Source: a virus. From it: DNA of 55,330 bases. This document shows, in pieces, positions 14,988 to 25,359 of the stretch. Position numbers and translations under genes: made by a program. The first letter of the stretch is position 1. Each line of letters begins with the position of its first letter. The stretch covers positions 1 to 55,330 of the IMG/VR virus record IMGVR_UViG_3300003267_000247; one strand, written 5' to 3'. The notes beneath the pieces were generated by a model. That model did no database searches, was not told the DNA's origin, and was given only the letters and a program-made list of their open reading frames with translations.

Positions 14988-15704
14988 ACCCTCGTCCAAC
15001 AGTGCGCCGTGATAATAGAGCTTTACGCTATCTGGTTTATCTGTCATATGTACCCATTGTGCAAAATAATAGAGCGCAAGATCGATACGTTTACGTATTT
15101 GATTACGATCAACAACTTGTACAATAAACCAGTTTGGATCTAATCCCCCATCCGTTCGTATTGCATTCTTATCAAGTGGATAGAACTGTTGTGTATCTAC
15201 ACCGTGTGCAATAACATTTGTTGGCAATGTTAAACCGGCGCGCGTTAACTCATTAGCACCAAAGTGCGTATAGGCGATAACGTGATGATACTGTTTATTG
15301 ATTTCATCAACAAAGATTGGTTTTACATTCTTTGCGTCAATAGGTGTATATAAAACTTTCTTGCCAGGTGTATTTGTGAACGGGCCGACATACTCGGCAG
15401 CAATCCATGGATCGTTAATCACAAGTACAACATCGGGCTTGATATTATTCAATAGTACAGGTACACGATTGAATCCGTACAAATCCTGCTGTGTTACGCC
15501 TGTTGGTGCCCAAATACGTGCTTTTTGTTGGATTGGATGCGGATCACCGTAATAGTTGATACCGAGTACATCTATATCCCATTCTGTATGTAGATTTTCT
15601 ATTAAGTTGTGTGTTACTGTCGCAAATCCTGTATCGACAGCTGCATCAGCGATAATAAAAAGTTTCTTTTTTGTTGGTACAGCGCGTCCCTTTTGTTTTC
15701 CCAT
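14988..15704 (-). CDS. Glycosyltransferase, exon 1 (N-terminal half)
   Basis: First 239 codons of the split GT-B glycosyltransferase. It has a Rossmann N-terminus (KKLFIIADAAVDTGFATVTH) for the acceptor domain, KPDVVLVINDPW, and the linker region VIAHGVDTQQFYPLDK typical of GT4 enzymes. Without splicing translation would stop four codons into the intron (after GESI). The start at 15704 follows GGAACT. It is transcribed from the promoter at 16514-16543 with the two small genes before it. Confidence 0.8.
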
Positions 15705-15716
15705 AAAATAGTTCCT

Positions 15717-16310
15717 TTATATATTGATTGGTGTTGGCACAGGCGCAAATGCAAGTACACGTGGTTTTGCAATGTTCGCGCGAAAATAATCATTCAAAGC
15801 TTTTAAATCATCATTTACAAGCCCTGATAAACCGCGCTCACTTCCAAGATTAGAATAACGGATATCTTCTGTACTCCAAGAAACAAATCCCGTAAGGCTA
15901 CTGCTTACTTGCACGCGGCGTAGTAAATACGTTGCGGCAAGTACAATAGCCTCTTCATCGATCGTTTCAATGATTGGTGGTGATGGTTGATTAAATGTAA
16001 TAAACGGATTACGAAAAGCAGAGCCGTTTTCTAGCGCATCAGGTATATACCCTGTGCCGTGTGCCGTATTTGCGAGTACAAACCCTGCCGGTACTGTTGA
16101 TGGTTGCGGGTCAACCAGTAAATCAGATCGATATGTCTGATATTTTGATGACCAACGATTCTGTAAAAACGCAACCGCATTTACAAGCGCGGTACGTAGT
16201 GTTGCATCACTATACGTAGATCCCGTAAGATCGCCATAACGGATACGTAGATTAATCATCAGATGATCAAGATTCGTTGGTTCTGTGTAATAGGTAACAA
16301 GTGTTGTCAT
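15717..16310 (-). CDS. Hypothetical phage protein, 197 aa
   Basis: No family recognised. The first 60 residues (LDHLMINLRIRYGDLTGSTY, then ALVNAVAFLQNRW) and the C-terminal helix region with LYSN/LGSE-like segments resemble phage head-tail adaptor or neck-type proteins in overall pattern (two helical segments around a beta region), but the match is weak and the gene lies beyond the tail genes. Its start overlaps the upstream stop (ATGA). Confidence 0.6.
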   Translation of the reverse strand: MTTLVTYYTEPTNLDHLMINLRIRYGDLTGSTYSDATLRTALVNAVAFLQNRWSSKYQTYRSDLLVDPQPSTVPAGFVLANTAHGTGYIPDALENGSAFRNPFITFNQPSPPIIETIDEEAIVLAATYLLRRVQVSSSLTGFVSWSTEDIRYSNLGSERGLSGLVNDDLKALNDYFRANIAKPRVLAFAPVPTPINI

Positions 16311-16498
16311 TTCTTCGCTTTGGTATCAACGAGCTGCTTAAGTTCATCATCCGTGATACTACTTAGTAGTTGTTGTCTTTCCTGTTGTTCTAGTTGTTGA
16401 ATAACGCTTTGCAACGCAGTTATCATTCTGCGCGCGGTAATGATCGTACCAAAAGGTACTATCACACCGTCTTCAAAAACCATGATTCCATTGTGCAT
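16307..16498 (-). CDS. Hypothetical protein, 63 aa
   Basis: Short N-terminal beta part (MVFEDGVIVPFGTII) and a helical second half (MITALQSVIQQLEQQERQQL). First gene after the promoter at 16514-16543, with AAGGGA before its ATG. Similar small proteins often sit next to tail fibre genes as assembly helpers; that role is only a guess here. Confidence 0.55.
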   Translation of the reverse strand: MHNGIMVFEDGVIVPFGTIITARRMITALQSVIQQLEQQERQQLLSSITDDELKQLVDTKAKK

Positions 16499-16513
16499 AT
16501 TTTTTCCCTTTTT

Positions 16514-16543
16514 ATTATACGCCGCTAGTTGTGAAACTGTTAA
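16514..16543 (-). promoter_or_regulatory. Sigma-70 promoter, leftward
   Basis: Minus strand: -35 TTAACA (16538-16543), 18-bp spacer, -10 TATAAT (16514-16519). It lies in the 58-base gap between the tail fibre gene and 16307-16498, and would drive the glycosyltransferase unit. Confidence 0.65.
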
Positions 16544-16556
16544 GCGTTTTTGCTAT

Positions 16557-19496
16557 TTACGCATTTGCTATCGTGGTTACAGTACCACTAGATCCCCTGT
16601 ATTTAAGTGCGCCTGACTCTGTATAGAGAATACCGCCACCTGTAGGGTTAGATGAAGGTGCTGCGGTGCGGTTCAAGATAAAGATAACACCTGTACCACT
16701 ACCGAATGATGCACCATTGATACCAATGTTTTCCCCTTCTGTTATTGTAATGGCATCGCCGCCAGTTGATAATCCAATGCGTAGTTCATCACCGGCACTA
16801 TTCCATTGTACATAACCGAAATCGCCCCCGGCTGTTGAATCTCCAACAATCATACGCGGATCGCCGCCACTTTGTATAATAAACACGTCGCCAGCCGCAG
16901 TAACTAGTCCATCTCCACGAACAGAAAACATATCCGTAGAGCCTTTGATACCTTTAATAAAATATGATCCTGTGCCAATAATGTTTTCAGCATTATCATC
17001 TAACTTCAACAAAACATCGGCACTTGCATTATGTACTGACAAGTGCCAGCCTGTTTTTGAGCCACCAGTAAATACAGCATCAATACCGCCTGCTGGTGGT
17101 GCTGTTGCTGACGTTCCTAAACGCAATGCGTCGGTAAAGATACCTACCTTACTAATAGATGTTGAGTTATACCCGTCAATGTTAAATGCAGCATAACTGA
17201 GTGATGGCGTTGTTTTGTCAGTAACAAGCTGTAGTTGCGATCGTACAAGTGTACCGGCTGTATTATACGTACCAAGATTCATGATGTTAAAACCAACAAG
17301 GTTATCAACACCAAGTTCTGCAATCATTGTTGTGGTTGCTTTCCAATCTAAGTATACGTATCCGGTGTTCACACCAGCGGCAGTAAAGTCAAAATCAATG
17401 CCTGTACTATCTAAAATAACAGCACCGCCTGCCGCCTTAAGTTTACCGTCAGTATCAAGCCTAATTTGCTCTACACCGCCACTATACGTAGTTAATCTAC
17501 CAAGGCCGCCAGTACTATATATTTTTAATCCTGTATACGGTACGTCCGGTGTGCCTGTACCTTGCCAAATATAACCTGTTGGATCGATAACAAGCTGACC
17601 GATGTTTGCAGTGATTGCACCAAGGTTTAAAACAAAGATATGATCTGCTAAAATGTTTCCCGCAGCGATATTTATCGCCTTAATACTTTCTGCTTCAATA
17701 TCGTCACTTTGTACTAACCTACGCGGATAAAACTCTGTTAGGTTGTGTATGTTTCCTCTGTGGCCCATACGTACAAATCGGGCTTCAATGATTGAAGGAA
17801 GATCAAATCTATTGATGTTTGTTGCTAGTACGGCATTTGTTTGCGCATTTGCTTCTGTACCATATTCTGTAAGCGTTGTATTACCGGCTATACTACCAGT
17901 AGATGTTAATGGCCCACTCCACCAACGAAACGTATTATTATCACTACTGGTACCGAAATACAAGCGTGGCATATTTGTTAATGCACCAGATAATGCAACC
18001 GTAATACTACGATAACGATCAAGTAACGGACGTTCGGCCATGTGCCAACGCCATGTAGTACCAGATGGTATGGTAATAACAGATTGTACCAGATTACCGT
18101 CTTTTAGTCCAGTTAAGCTACTCGGATTCGTACCTAAACTATTCGTATATTCTGTTTCAGCACGTAACTGTGCAATCGTTAAACCATCTAGTGATGATGT
18201 ACCTGATAGTGTTGCACTTTTCTGCCCAAACATATCAACAGCATATACTTGTAACTCATATGTGCCGTTAAGCGTAGTAAAGGATATTTCAGGTGTATTA
18301 CTAATCGCACTCTTTACCGTTACACCACCGCTGCGTAATGTCCAGTTATAATAGTTTAGGTCTTTTATTTCTGTTGTTGGTGTTACATAGGCATATAGGC
18401 TACTAAAACCGGCTACCATTGTGAGCGCGAGATTACTTGATTGTGGCGCTACATTCGTTGCGGTACCGCTTAATCCAGGCGATATTTGCCCTAACGGATC
18501 GCGTGCCTGAATAGTCATGGCTAGTACAGGATCACCACTTTGTAATGTTGGACGATGATCACTTACATTTTCACTGAATGTATACGTATACTGTAATAGT
18601 GGCGTTATCTTTTGATTACCGTCGATCGTAAGTACATAATCTGCCGCACCTGATACACCGCTCCATGAAACAACAACGGTTTCATCGTACGTACCATCGT
18701 CACCGCTCCATGTATGTGTTAGTGTTGCAGGTTTTGTTACCGCTGGTTTGGTCACAGTACCGCTGATTGTTGTTACTGCCGGTACGCCTGCAAGAGAATA
18801 AGCAAGTAACTCATACTTTACGCTCGTTAAGAACGTACCACCTGTTACTTGACGGTTCTCATCAACAGTAAAGCGGTATTGTGACGTGCTGCCAGGATTA
18901 CCAACAATCATTACCTCTTTATAAAGTATACTACCTGCTGCATTGTAAATACGTAAGCGTGTTTGAAAGAAGTTACTACTACTTGGATTTGTCCATGAAA
19001 TAATAAGATCGCCAGTTGTCCAGTTTGTTGTTACGCCACTTACAGCAGCAGGTGGTGTTGTATCGTCAATCGTATGTACTGACACCGTTGGGTAGTTACT
19101 TGGATACTCCCATTCACTATACAATCCACGAATCATGGCGCGTACGCGAATCCAGTAATCCGTATTCGTTTTCATTTCCAATGCAGCAGTAGTTTGTGAA
19201 GATGTAACATTTAATACATTTACTGTAAAACCACTATCTTCTGCGTACTGAATCTGATAAAACTCAGGTAATAAGTTAGCAGGTGCGCCATACGATACAT
19301 TTACTGCTACTTTTGGTGTATATGTTGTACGTAGTAGTACCTGTGTACCAACTGTAACAAATGTTGGGCCTGGTGGCTGTACAATGCCAGGTGACGTTAC
19401 TGCACTACTACCAATTTGTAAGAGATCAGCACCGCCAGTAACAATGTTATCATTGCGCTCGTCTATTCTACGAACTGATCTTTCTTTTCTTGCCAT
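16557..19496 (-). CDS. Tail fibre / receptor-binding protein with FN3-like domains
   Basis: 979 residues. After a short N-terminal anchor, residues ~45-440 contain several fibronectin type III-like beta domains (YQIQYAEDSGFTVNVLNV with WIRVRAMIRGLYSEW; then GDLIISWTNPSSSNF; then ETVVVSWSGVSGAADYVLTI). The C-terminal half is Gly/Asn/Thr-rich and probably forms a beta-helical shaft and tip ending in the repeated-looking PSSNPTGGGILYTESGALKY. Gene order (last of the tail genes) and composition make it the distal host-recognition protein. It starts at the ATG overlapping the upstream stop. Confidence 0.8.
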   Translation of the reverse strand: MARKERSVRRIDERNDNIVTGGADLLQIGSSAVTSPGIVQPPGPTFVTVGTQVLLRTTYTPKVAVNVSYGAPANLLPEFYQIQYAEDSGFTVNVLNVTSSQTTAALEMKTNTDYWIRVRAMIRGLYSEWEYPSNYPTVSVHTIDDTTPPAAVSGVTTNWTTGDLIISWTNPSSSNFFQTRLRIYNAAGSILYKEVMIVGNPGSTSQYRFTVDENRQVTGGTFLTSVKYELLAYSLAGVPAVTTISGTVTKPAVTKPATLTHTWSGDDGTYDETVVVSWSGVSGAADYVLTIDGNQKITPLLQYTYTFSENVSDHRPTLQSGDPVLAMTIQARDPLGQISPGLSGTATNVAPQSSNLALTMVAGFSSLYAYVTPTTEIKDLNYYNWTLRSGGVTVKSAISNTPEISFTTLNGTYELQVYAVDMFGQKSATLSGTSSLDGLTIAQLRAETEYTNSLGTNPSSLTGLKDGNLVQSVITIPSGTTWRWHMAERPLLDRYRSITVALSGALTNMPRLYFGTSSDNNTFRWWSGPLTSTGSIAGNTTLTEYGTEANAQTNAVLATNINRFDLPSIIEARFVRMGHRGNIHNLTEFYPRRLVQSDDIEAESIKAINIAAGNILADHIFVLNLGAITANIGQLVIDPTGYIWQGTGTPDVPYTGLKIYSTGGLGRLTTYSGGVEQIRLDTDGKLKAAGGAVILDSTGIDFDFTAAGVNTGYVYLDWKATTTMIAELGVDNLVGFNIMNLGTYNTAGTLVRSQLQLVTDKTTPSLSYAAFNIDGYNSTSISKVGIFTDALRLGTSATAPPAGGIDAVFTGGSKTGWHLSVHNASADVLLKLDDNAENIIGTGSYFIKGIKGSTDMFSVRGDGLVTAAGDVFIIQSGGDPRMIVGDSTAGGDFGYVQWNSAGDELRIGLSTGGDAITITEGENIGINGASFGSGTGVIFILNRTAAPSSNPTGGGILYTESGALKYRGSSGTVTTIANA

Positions 19497-21001
19497 TATC
19501 GTAAATACTCAGAGAAGAATGATACTTCTCTACCTAAAATCCAGTAATTTGATCCCACGTACAAACCAGGGAACTCATCAAAGTAACCTTCATGTACTTC
19601 CACTTTATCACTACTAATCAACTCTTTCTCGTTTGCAAATTCATATGGATGTCTGTTTGTAGGATCTTCTGCAAGGCTTGCTGTAAGCGAATAACCGCCC
19701 CATGCTATTTTTACACTCTTCCCTGCTACAACATAGCGCTCACCAATGCGTTGATTACGGGGCAAACTTTGCCACTCTAAGCTGCTGTTCTGATGATCAT
19801 CAACACCAACTTTCTTTCTAAACATGCGGGCGCGATTGAATAAATGTGAGTTATTATTTATTCGATTATATGCAGCGGTTGTTGCGCTGCCGATCGTGTT
19901 AAGGCGTGATTTCAATGTACTATATGTCATTGATTCGCGCACGCCAAATTCTGTTGGTGTAGAAGAATATGATCGCGTTGCCGTAAGCGCGATTGTCTTG
20001 ATTGTAAAACGACTATTAATGATCGCGCCGCCATATAAGTCCAACTCCGCTTGCCCTTGCCCTGCTACAACGTCTTCAATAATCTCAACACGATAGTTTA
20101 CGTTATCACTTAATGCAGAAAGATCGATCGATGCGCTGATTGATCCCGATGTGTTATTTGTTAGCACCGCACTCGTATATTTCAGTGTACCACCAACATA
20201 AATCTTGATCGTTTCTTGTGCATTGTAAATATGATAATCGATATTAACAATAAGGGTATTTTGCCCATTACCCTTGTTGATCCAACTATAATGTAATGGC
20301 CGTGGGTTATTTGGAAACCACAAATCAGACTTATGCGTACCATTAACATACATACCAGTAATAAATGGCACACGTGGTACAAGTGCTAGACGTGTCATGA
20401 TGTAATCTTGTGCATCTGATAGCTGATTTAAGTTTGCTGCTGTTACTGAACTACCCGCGCCGAATGATGGTACACCAGGCCATGTTGGTAAACCAGTAAG
20501 CGACGTAAGACTTTGTGTATATGCGTTTTTTACTTGATACTGTCCTGTTTTTGGATATGATGGCCCAGGAAAGTATACTTCAACAATGGTTTCTACAATC
20601 TCACCATCTGTATAACCAGATAACGTTAATGATATTGTTGCACTTGACGGCCATGGTTGATCGTATACAAGCGTACCAGGGGAAGGATCAAGCAACTTCT
20701 TATGGTAAATGCGAATACGTTCATTAGTTGCAATAGTTGGCCCTGCTACTTCATATACTGCGGTATTGACACCTGATCGATATTGGAAAGCTCCCCACCA
20801 TGCGCGCGGCATAGCAAGTGTTACAGTATTACGCATCATGAAGTACTCCGACTCGGCATAAATACCTTCTACAAATGCAGTGATTGGTTGTTGTGTTACA
20901 CCGTCTAAGAAAATAGCATTTTTACGTAACGTATTTGCATCTGCGCCACTTAACTCTACGCCATCTACAAAGAAAGGTGCGTCCTCGTAGTTATTTATCA
21001 A
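19496..21001 (-). CDS. Tail-tip / baseplate-associated protein
   Basis: 501 residues, no firm family. N-terminal MINNYEDAPFFVDGVELSG followed by a virion-like beta-rich region; a central domain around FPNNPRPLHYSWINKGNG looks like a beta-sandwich, and the end is rich in aromatic residues. The start codon is a TTG overlapping the TGA of the preceding gene, with AGAGG eight bases upstream; no ATG alternative lies near. It sits between the tail hub-like gene and the fibre, so a tip or fibre-attachment role is likely. Confidence 0.6.
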   Translation of the reverse strand: MINNYEDAPFFVDGVELSGADANTLRKNAIFLDGVTQQPITAFVEGIYAESEYFMMRNTVTLAMPRAWWGAFQYRSGVNTAVYEVAGPTIATNERIRIYHKKLLDPSPGTLVYDQPWPSSATISLTLSGYTDGEIVETIVEVYFPGPSYPKTGQYQVKNAYTQSLTSLTGLPTWPGVPSFGAGSSVTAANLNQLSDAQDYIMTRLALVPRVPFITGMYVNGTHKSDLWFPNNPRPLHYSWINKGNGQNTLIVNIDYHIYNAQETIKIYVGGTLKYTSAVLTNNTSGSISASIDLSALSDNVNYRVEIIEDVVAGQGQAELDLYGGAIINSRFTIKTIALTATRSYSSTPTEFGVRESMTYSTLKSRLNTIGSATTAAYNRINNNSHLFNRARMFRKKVGVDDHQNSSLEWQSLPRNQRIGERYVVAGKSVKIAWGGYSLTASLAEDPTNRHPYEFANEKELISSDKVEVHEGYFDEFPGLYVGSNYWILGREVSFFSEYLR

Positions 21002-22518
21002 TATGATACCTCTTTTGTTGTACTATCTGAATATGAGCTACCAACAACAAATACCGTGTCGCGTGTCGGCAATCCAGAAATAGGAGCAAGCATAACTTGC
21101 ATTGTTTCACCGTTACTATAATCAAGGCCGATTATTCTATGTCGTGCAGATGACAAACCCCATTCTGCGAATGTAAGTTCAACAACTTCACCAAGATAAC
21201 GATCAGGGTCATAACCCACATTATTCAATGTAATGATAGCACGGTTTGTATGGTAGAAGTCGAAATACATACGCACTAAACGATACGCCTGTGCGAAGCT
21301 TTGTACATAAACATTATCTTCTAACATCAACTCCGCACCAGATCCACCATTTGTATAGGTAGCAACACTCTCTGATCCCGCTGTTACTGGTCTACCGTGG
21401 ATTGTAATCTTGTTAATCGATATTGGTTCGCCGGTTGAGTTTGTAAATGTTAGATCAAGTAACTGCGCTGCTTTATCGTTGATTGCTACTGTAAAGTTTG
21501 CATTTTGTGTAGCATCGCGTCCGTCTAGGAAAGTTGCTTTAATCGCAGCACCGCTTGCAATAAGCCGCGCGGGATTCATGTATGACGCATATGAATACAC
21601 AGGATATTGCATTTCTAGCGGCACGTTTGTTGCGCCTGCCGGTAGCAACTGCGGTGTTGTACTCGTATATACTTCTTGCATTGGCTGTACAACACGTTCA
21701 ACAAATGATGCTTTTACAGTATCAAGCTGCTCTACAGTACTTGCTTCCTCGGTTATGCTTTCAAAATCACTTTGATCGTATGCAAATAATGTAGCACCTG
21801 TTGGTACGTAGCCAAAACTAAGTGGCTGCTTGTAATAAATAACACCGTTGCGGTCTTGATAGAGTTGTCCACCGGCAGCACGTACAAGGCGTTGTGTTTC
21901 TTCCCATGCATCATCTCCGCTTACCCATGCCCATTTTGGTTTTACAATACTTGCATCAAACGAGTACCAAAACTTAAAGTTAGGATCACTAGAATATGCA
22001 GGCTGTTCGTACGGTCTACCACCAACTTCAAACATAATTTGATTCAGTATGCCAGGGCGTGATCCTACTACGGTTGCATCTTCTACGCTTGTTGATGTTG
22101 TTTTTGTTGCAATCGCGCGTCGGTATAATACGTCGGTATATATTTTCTTGCGCGCGATTAAATAGTTAAATCCTTCGCATTCATATTGATACCAACGATC
22201 TTGTCGTTGACGTTTAATAATAACGCCCTCGAATGCTGTTATTTTATCTGATGTGTCAAAACCGAATTTGATTCGTATTTTAGCTGTTTGCCAGTTTGAT
22301 AAAACAAAAGCATCCGTTATCTCTACAACAGCACTTGCAGTAGCAACAGTGCCAAATGCAAACGCATTATCTTGATTTTGTGTTGTTTGCAGTTTGGCAC
22401 TGATTGCTTTTACTTCTGCCTGTGTTACGGTTGTATAGCCACTGCCTGAGTCTACTTCTACTGAAAAAGTTGGCAAAGCAAGAGATGCCTCAATCTGCGG
22501 TCTAGTTGGAGGAGTCAT
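20998..22518 (-). CDS. Putative tail-tip hub protein
   Basis: 506 residues. Beta-rich N-terminal half with IKIRFGFDTSDKITAFEG-like strands (a segment of the form IRIKFGFD...FEGVI) and RWYQYECEGFNYLIARKKIY, followed by NQIMFEVGG, and later LVRMYFDFYHTNRAIITLNN and YLGEVVELTFAEWGL. This pattern (GVI...Y-x-C-x-G...ll-x-r) resembles phage tail hub or Tal-like proteins. Preceded by AGAGG. Position, second after the tape measure, agrees. Confidence 0.6.
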   Translation of the reverse strand: MTPPTRPQIEASLALPTFSVEVDSGSGYTTVTQAEVKAISAKLQTTQNQDNAFAFGTVATASAVVEITDAFVLSNWQTAKIRIKFGFDTSDKITAFEGVIIKRQRQDRWYQYECEGFNYLIARKKIYTDVLYRRAIATKTTSTSVEDATVVGSRPGILNQIMFEVGGRPYEQPAYSSDPNFKFWYSFDASIVKPKWAWVSGDDAWEETQRLVRAAGGQLYQDRNGVIYYKQPLSFGYVPTGATLFAYDQSDFESITEEASTVEQLDTVKASFVERVVQPMQEVYTSTTPQLLPAGATNVPLEMQYPVYSYASYMNPARLIASGAAIKATFLDGRDATQNANFTVAINDKAAQLLDLTFTNSTGEPISINKITIHGRPVTAGSESVATYTNGGSGAELMLEDNVYVQSFAQAYRLVRMYFDFYHTNRAIITLNNVGYDPDRYLGEVVELTFAEWGLSSARHRIIGLDYSNGETMQVMLAPISGLPTRDTVFVVGSSYSDSTTKEVSY

Positions 22519-22519
22519 G

Positions 22520-22876
22520 CTATACCTCTTCTATCGTAAGGGTTATATCAAAATACATTGTACCGTTACGGCTGATTCTGTCAGCCGCTAGATTTTCTGT
22601 CTTTGTTGTTGTTACAACCGTATAGTTCGTATTATTAACATCATTGAACGTTTGTGAACTTGTTGTACGGTACGCAGTACGAATACTTGTTACATCAGCG
22701 CTTGTTTCCGGCACACTTGTCCATGTCAGTGTCCATTTCTTTTTAAAGCCCCTATGATACATACGTAACGTACCGTCTAACATGCGCAACGGGCCTAACG
22801 CGACACGTACATCCTCTTCATCAATCGAAGTAGGGTACATGGTTAATCCCGCGAGAATGATTCTTTTTTGTGTCAT
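22520..22876 (-). CDS. Minor tail protein
   Basis: 118 residues, first gene after the tape measure (overlap TAATG). Beta-strand-rich (LRMYHRGFKKKWTLTWTSVP and NGTMYFDITLTIEEV), compatible with a distal-tail or ring-forming protein. The small size and place correspond to the slot of Dit-like proteins in siphophages, but it is short for that family. Confidence 0.55.
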   Translation of the reverse strand: MTQKRIILAGLTMYPTSIDEEDVRVALGPLRMLDGTLRMYHRGFKKKWTLTWTSVPETSADVTSIRTAYRTTSSQTFNDVNNTNYTVVTTTKTENLAADRISRNGTMYFDITLTIEEV

Positions 22877-25359
22877 TATGGTTTAATCGCTGTACGGTTG
22901 CTACTTGCGACAGCAGAGCGAACCGAATCAAGTTTTGATCCAAGCATAGCGGCAGTTGATCCTATTTGCGCAGCTACGCCATCTAACTTACCCTCTAAGC
23001 GTGACGTTTGATTGCCAATAGCGTCAATAACACCTTGATCGCGTACAGTAAACAAATCAAGTTGCTTTACTGTTAGTACGTCTGGTGCTTGCACTGGTAG
23101 TGGCGTGTCTGCTTTTACAGGAATAGAATCCGGCGCGGTAATCGCTGCCGGTTGCGCATTCGTACCTTGTGTTTGAGCTGCTGCCGGATTGGTCGTTGAC
23201 GGTGCTAGCGGCGATGTAGGTACCTGTCCACCGTTTTTTGCTGCAATCTTATCATACAATAGTACCTGATCAGCAAGTGCTTTATTTTCAGCATCTACAA
23301 CAATCTTGTGCCGCTCTGCGTTCTTTACCTTTGCATCACCGGCGCGATCAGCAGCAGTAGCAATCTTATCAGCTTGTTCTTCGTATGCTTGATTTTCGTC
23401 AGCTAAACGCTTATTAAGCTCGTTTTGAATCGCATCTCCACCGTTTAGTAACTGTTGTTCCTCTTCTCGTTGTGCATCAGCAAGTAGTCTTTTTCGTTCT
23501 TCTAAGTTTGCAAGCTGTGCTTGTTTTTCACCTTTGCTTGTTTCTTTGTCACTTTTAATACTTTGTTCTTCTGCTGCTAGATCTTGAAGTTCTTTTAGGT
23601 GACTTTGTTTCAATGCAAGAAACTCTTGTGCTAACTTCGCGCGGCCAGATTGTGCAATGCGTTGCGCTTCTGCAAAGGCTTCTTCGTATGCTGCTGCAAA
23701 CTTTTGCTTATCAACAGGTGTAAGATCAGATTTATTTAAATCACTATAGAAATCAAATCGTGATCTACGTTTTGATTTTTCGTTTTCATTTTGCTGTTCT
23801 AGCTGTTTGCGTCCAAACTCGGTTACAATGTCAAGTAGCTTTTGTTGATGACTTTTCTCTAGGTCTTCTGCTTTTGCACTAAACTTATCTTGCTGTGCAA
23901 GTAGCTGTGCATTTATTTTTTCGTTAGCGGTAAGTTTGGGTGATGTACCACGCTTGTTACGCTTCTTTTCCAATGCTTCTTCTGCGCGATCTATTTCTGT
24001 TTGCTTACGTATATATTCTGCTGTGCCTGGGTTTAACTTACCAAGTTCATCTTTCAGTAAGCGTATTTTTCCAGCGGCATCTGCTGCTTGAAACTTTTGA
24101 TCGCGTAATGCATCATTAAGATCATCTACTGCTTTCTGTCCTTGACGAAACGCGTTAAGATCAACTGCTCTACCTGCCAATGCATTAACAGCAACAAAGT
24201 TCGATTCTGTTGCATTAGTTGCTGCTGAAAGATTTTGTGCAATCTTTAGATCGCGTAACTGCTCAATAAGTGCTGCTGCTGCGCTTTCTGCAATACCGAA
24301 TTGAGATGCCATTGCACTAGCAGCATTACCACTTGCGCCCATTCCTGTAGCAGCAAGCAATGCTGCTTGATAGATTTCTTCTTGTCGTGCTTTTAGTTGT
24401 GCTGATGCTGTTTCAGCGTTAATCGCTTCTACGGCGCTTGCTGATAACGCATCGGTTTCTTGTAAAATACCTGCGGCGGCGCGCTCATGTGCATCTGATC
24501 CATCTAATGCACCAACGTTTGCTTGTCTCGTTGCTTCAAGGTATGCATTTAAACGTGCTGTTGCCTCTGGTACACTTTCTGAACCGCTTACAATCGCTTC
24601 AAAAAATGCATCTGCAATACTTGCACTTTCGCCACCGCGCTGTTGTGCGAGTAACATAGAAGCTGAAAAGCTATCAAACTGTGCTTTTGTACCTTGTATT
24701 GTACTACCACTACGCGCCCATGCGCGTTCTAGCTCTTGTGCTGCTCCTGACGTATCGCGCATGGCGGTTGCGATTGTTTGGATACTTGCACCGCCCTGTT
24801 GTAATTTGGTAAGAAACTCAAACTGTCCCTGCGTTACTTGATCAAACTTCAATCCGGCAGCAGTTGACAAGGATAGTGTATCAGCTAACTTCTGTGCGCC
24901 TGGGATAAGTGCAAGAATACCAATGTTAACACCTTGAAACGATTCGGTAATGATATTATTTGCAGCAACAACACGCTGGTTAAAGTCTTCTGCGGATGCA
25001 CTTGCCGTAAGGAAAGATTTTTCAACGTCAAGTTTCTTATCACCACCTTTTGCAAACTGCTCTAGCCCTTGTGCAACATTTGTAAGTACAGTTGTTAACT
25101 TTACCGCAGCAGGTTCTAGCGCTTGTCCTAGTAGTTGACCAACCGTTGCTAGTGCATCTTTCGCAGCACCGCCAAGTTTTTCGTACTGAACGGCGGTTGT
25201 ATTTGCTTGTTCAGCTAGTAAGCTTTGCGAAATGCCAAATTCTTCTAGTACTGCCTGTAATCGCTGAAAAGCAGCAGGAGCATCGTTTTGTGCAAGTTCT
25301 TTTAGCTCGTTTAGCCGATCGCGCGGAATCTCGAAACGTCGTGCAAGTGATGTAATATC
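22876..25359 (-). CDS. Tape measure protein, exon 2
   Basis: 827 codons of the tail-length determinant. It starts DITSLARRFEIPRDRLNELK, continuing exon 1's ALKEFFSG in frame, and goes on as a helical, Ala/Gln-rich protein with coiled coil through EEALEKKRNKRGTSP and the QLANLEERKRLLADAQREEE region, ending in a segment with APDVLTVKQLDLFTV. With exon 1 the protein is about 1,096 residues, predicting a tail of about 160 nm at 1.5 angstrom per residue (inference). Read alone it would need a TTG start without a ribosome site. Confidence 0.85.
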   Translation of the reverse strand, partial: DITSLARRFEIPRDRLNELKELAQNDAPAAFQRLQAVLEEFGISQSLLAEQANTTAVQYEKLGGAAKDALATVGQLLGQALEPAAVKLTTVLTNVAQGLEQFAKGGDKKLDVEKSFLTASASAEDFNQRVVAANNIITESFQGVNIGILALIPGAQKLADTLSLSTAAGLKFDQVTQGQFEFLTKLQQGGASIQTIATAMRDTSGAAQELERAWARSGSTIQGTKAQFDSFSASMLLAQQRGGESASIADAFFEAIVSGSESVPEATARLNAYLEATRQANVGALDGSDAHERAAAGILQETDALSASAVEAINAETASAQLKARQEEIYQAALLAATGMGASGNAASAMASQFGIAESAAAALIEQLRDLKIAQNLSAATNATESNFVAVNALAGRAVDLNAFRQGQKAVDDLNDALRDQKFQAADAAGKIRLLKDELGKLNPGTAEYIRKQTEIDRAEEALEKKRNKRGTSPKLTANEKINAQLLAQQDKFSAKAEDLEKSHQQKLLDIVTEFGRKQLEQQNENEKSKRRSRFDFYSDLNKSDLTPVDKQKFAAAYEEAFAEAQRIAQSGRAKLAQEFLALKQSHLKELQDLAAEEQSIKSDKETSKGEKQAQLANLEERKRLLADAQREEEQQLLNGGDAIQNELNKRLADENQAYEEQADKIATAADRAGDAKVKNAERHKIVVDAENKALADQVLLYDKIAAKNGGQVPTSPLAPSTTNPAAAQTQGTNAQPAAITAPDSIPVKADTPLPVQAPDVLTVKQLDLFTVRDQGVIDAIGNQTSRLEGKLDGVAAQIGSTAAMLGSKLDSVRSAVASSNRTAIKP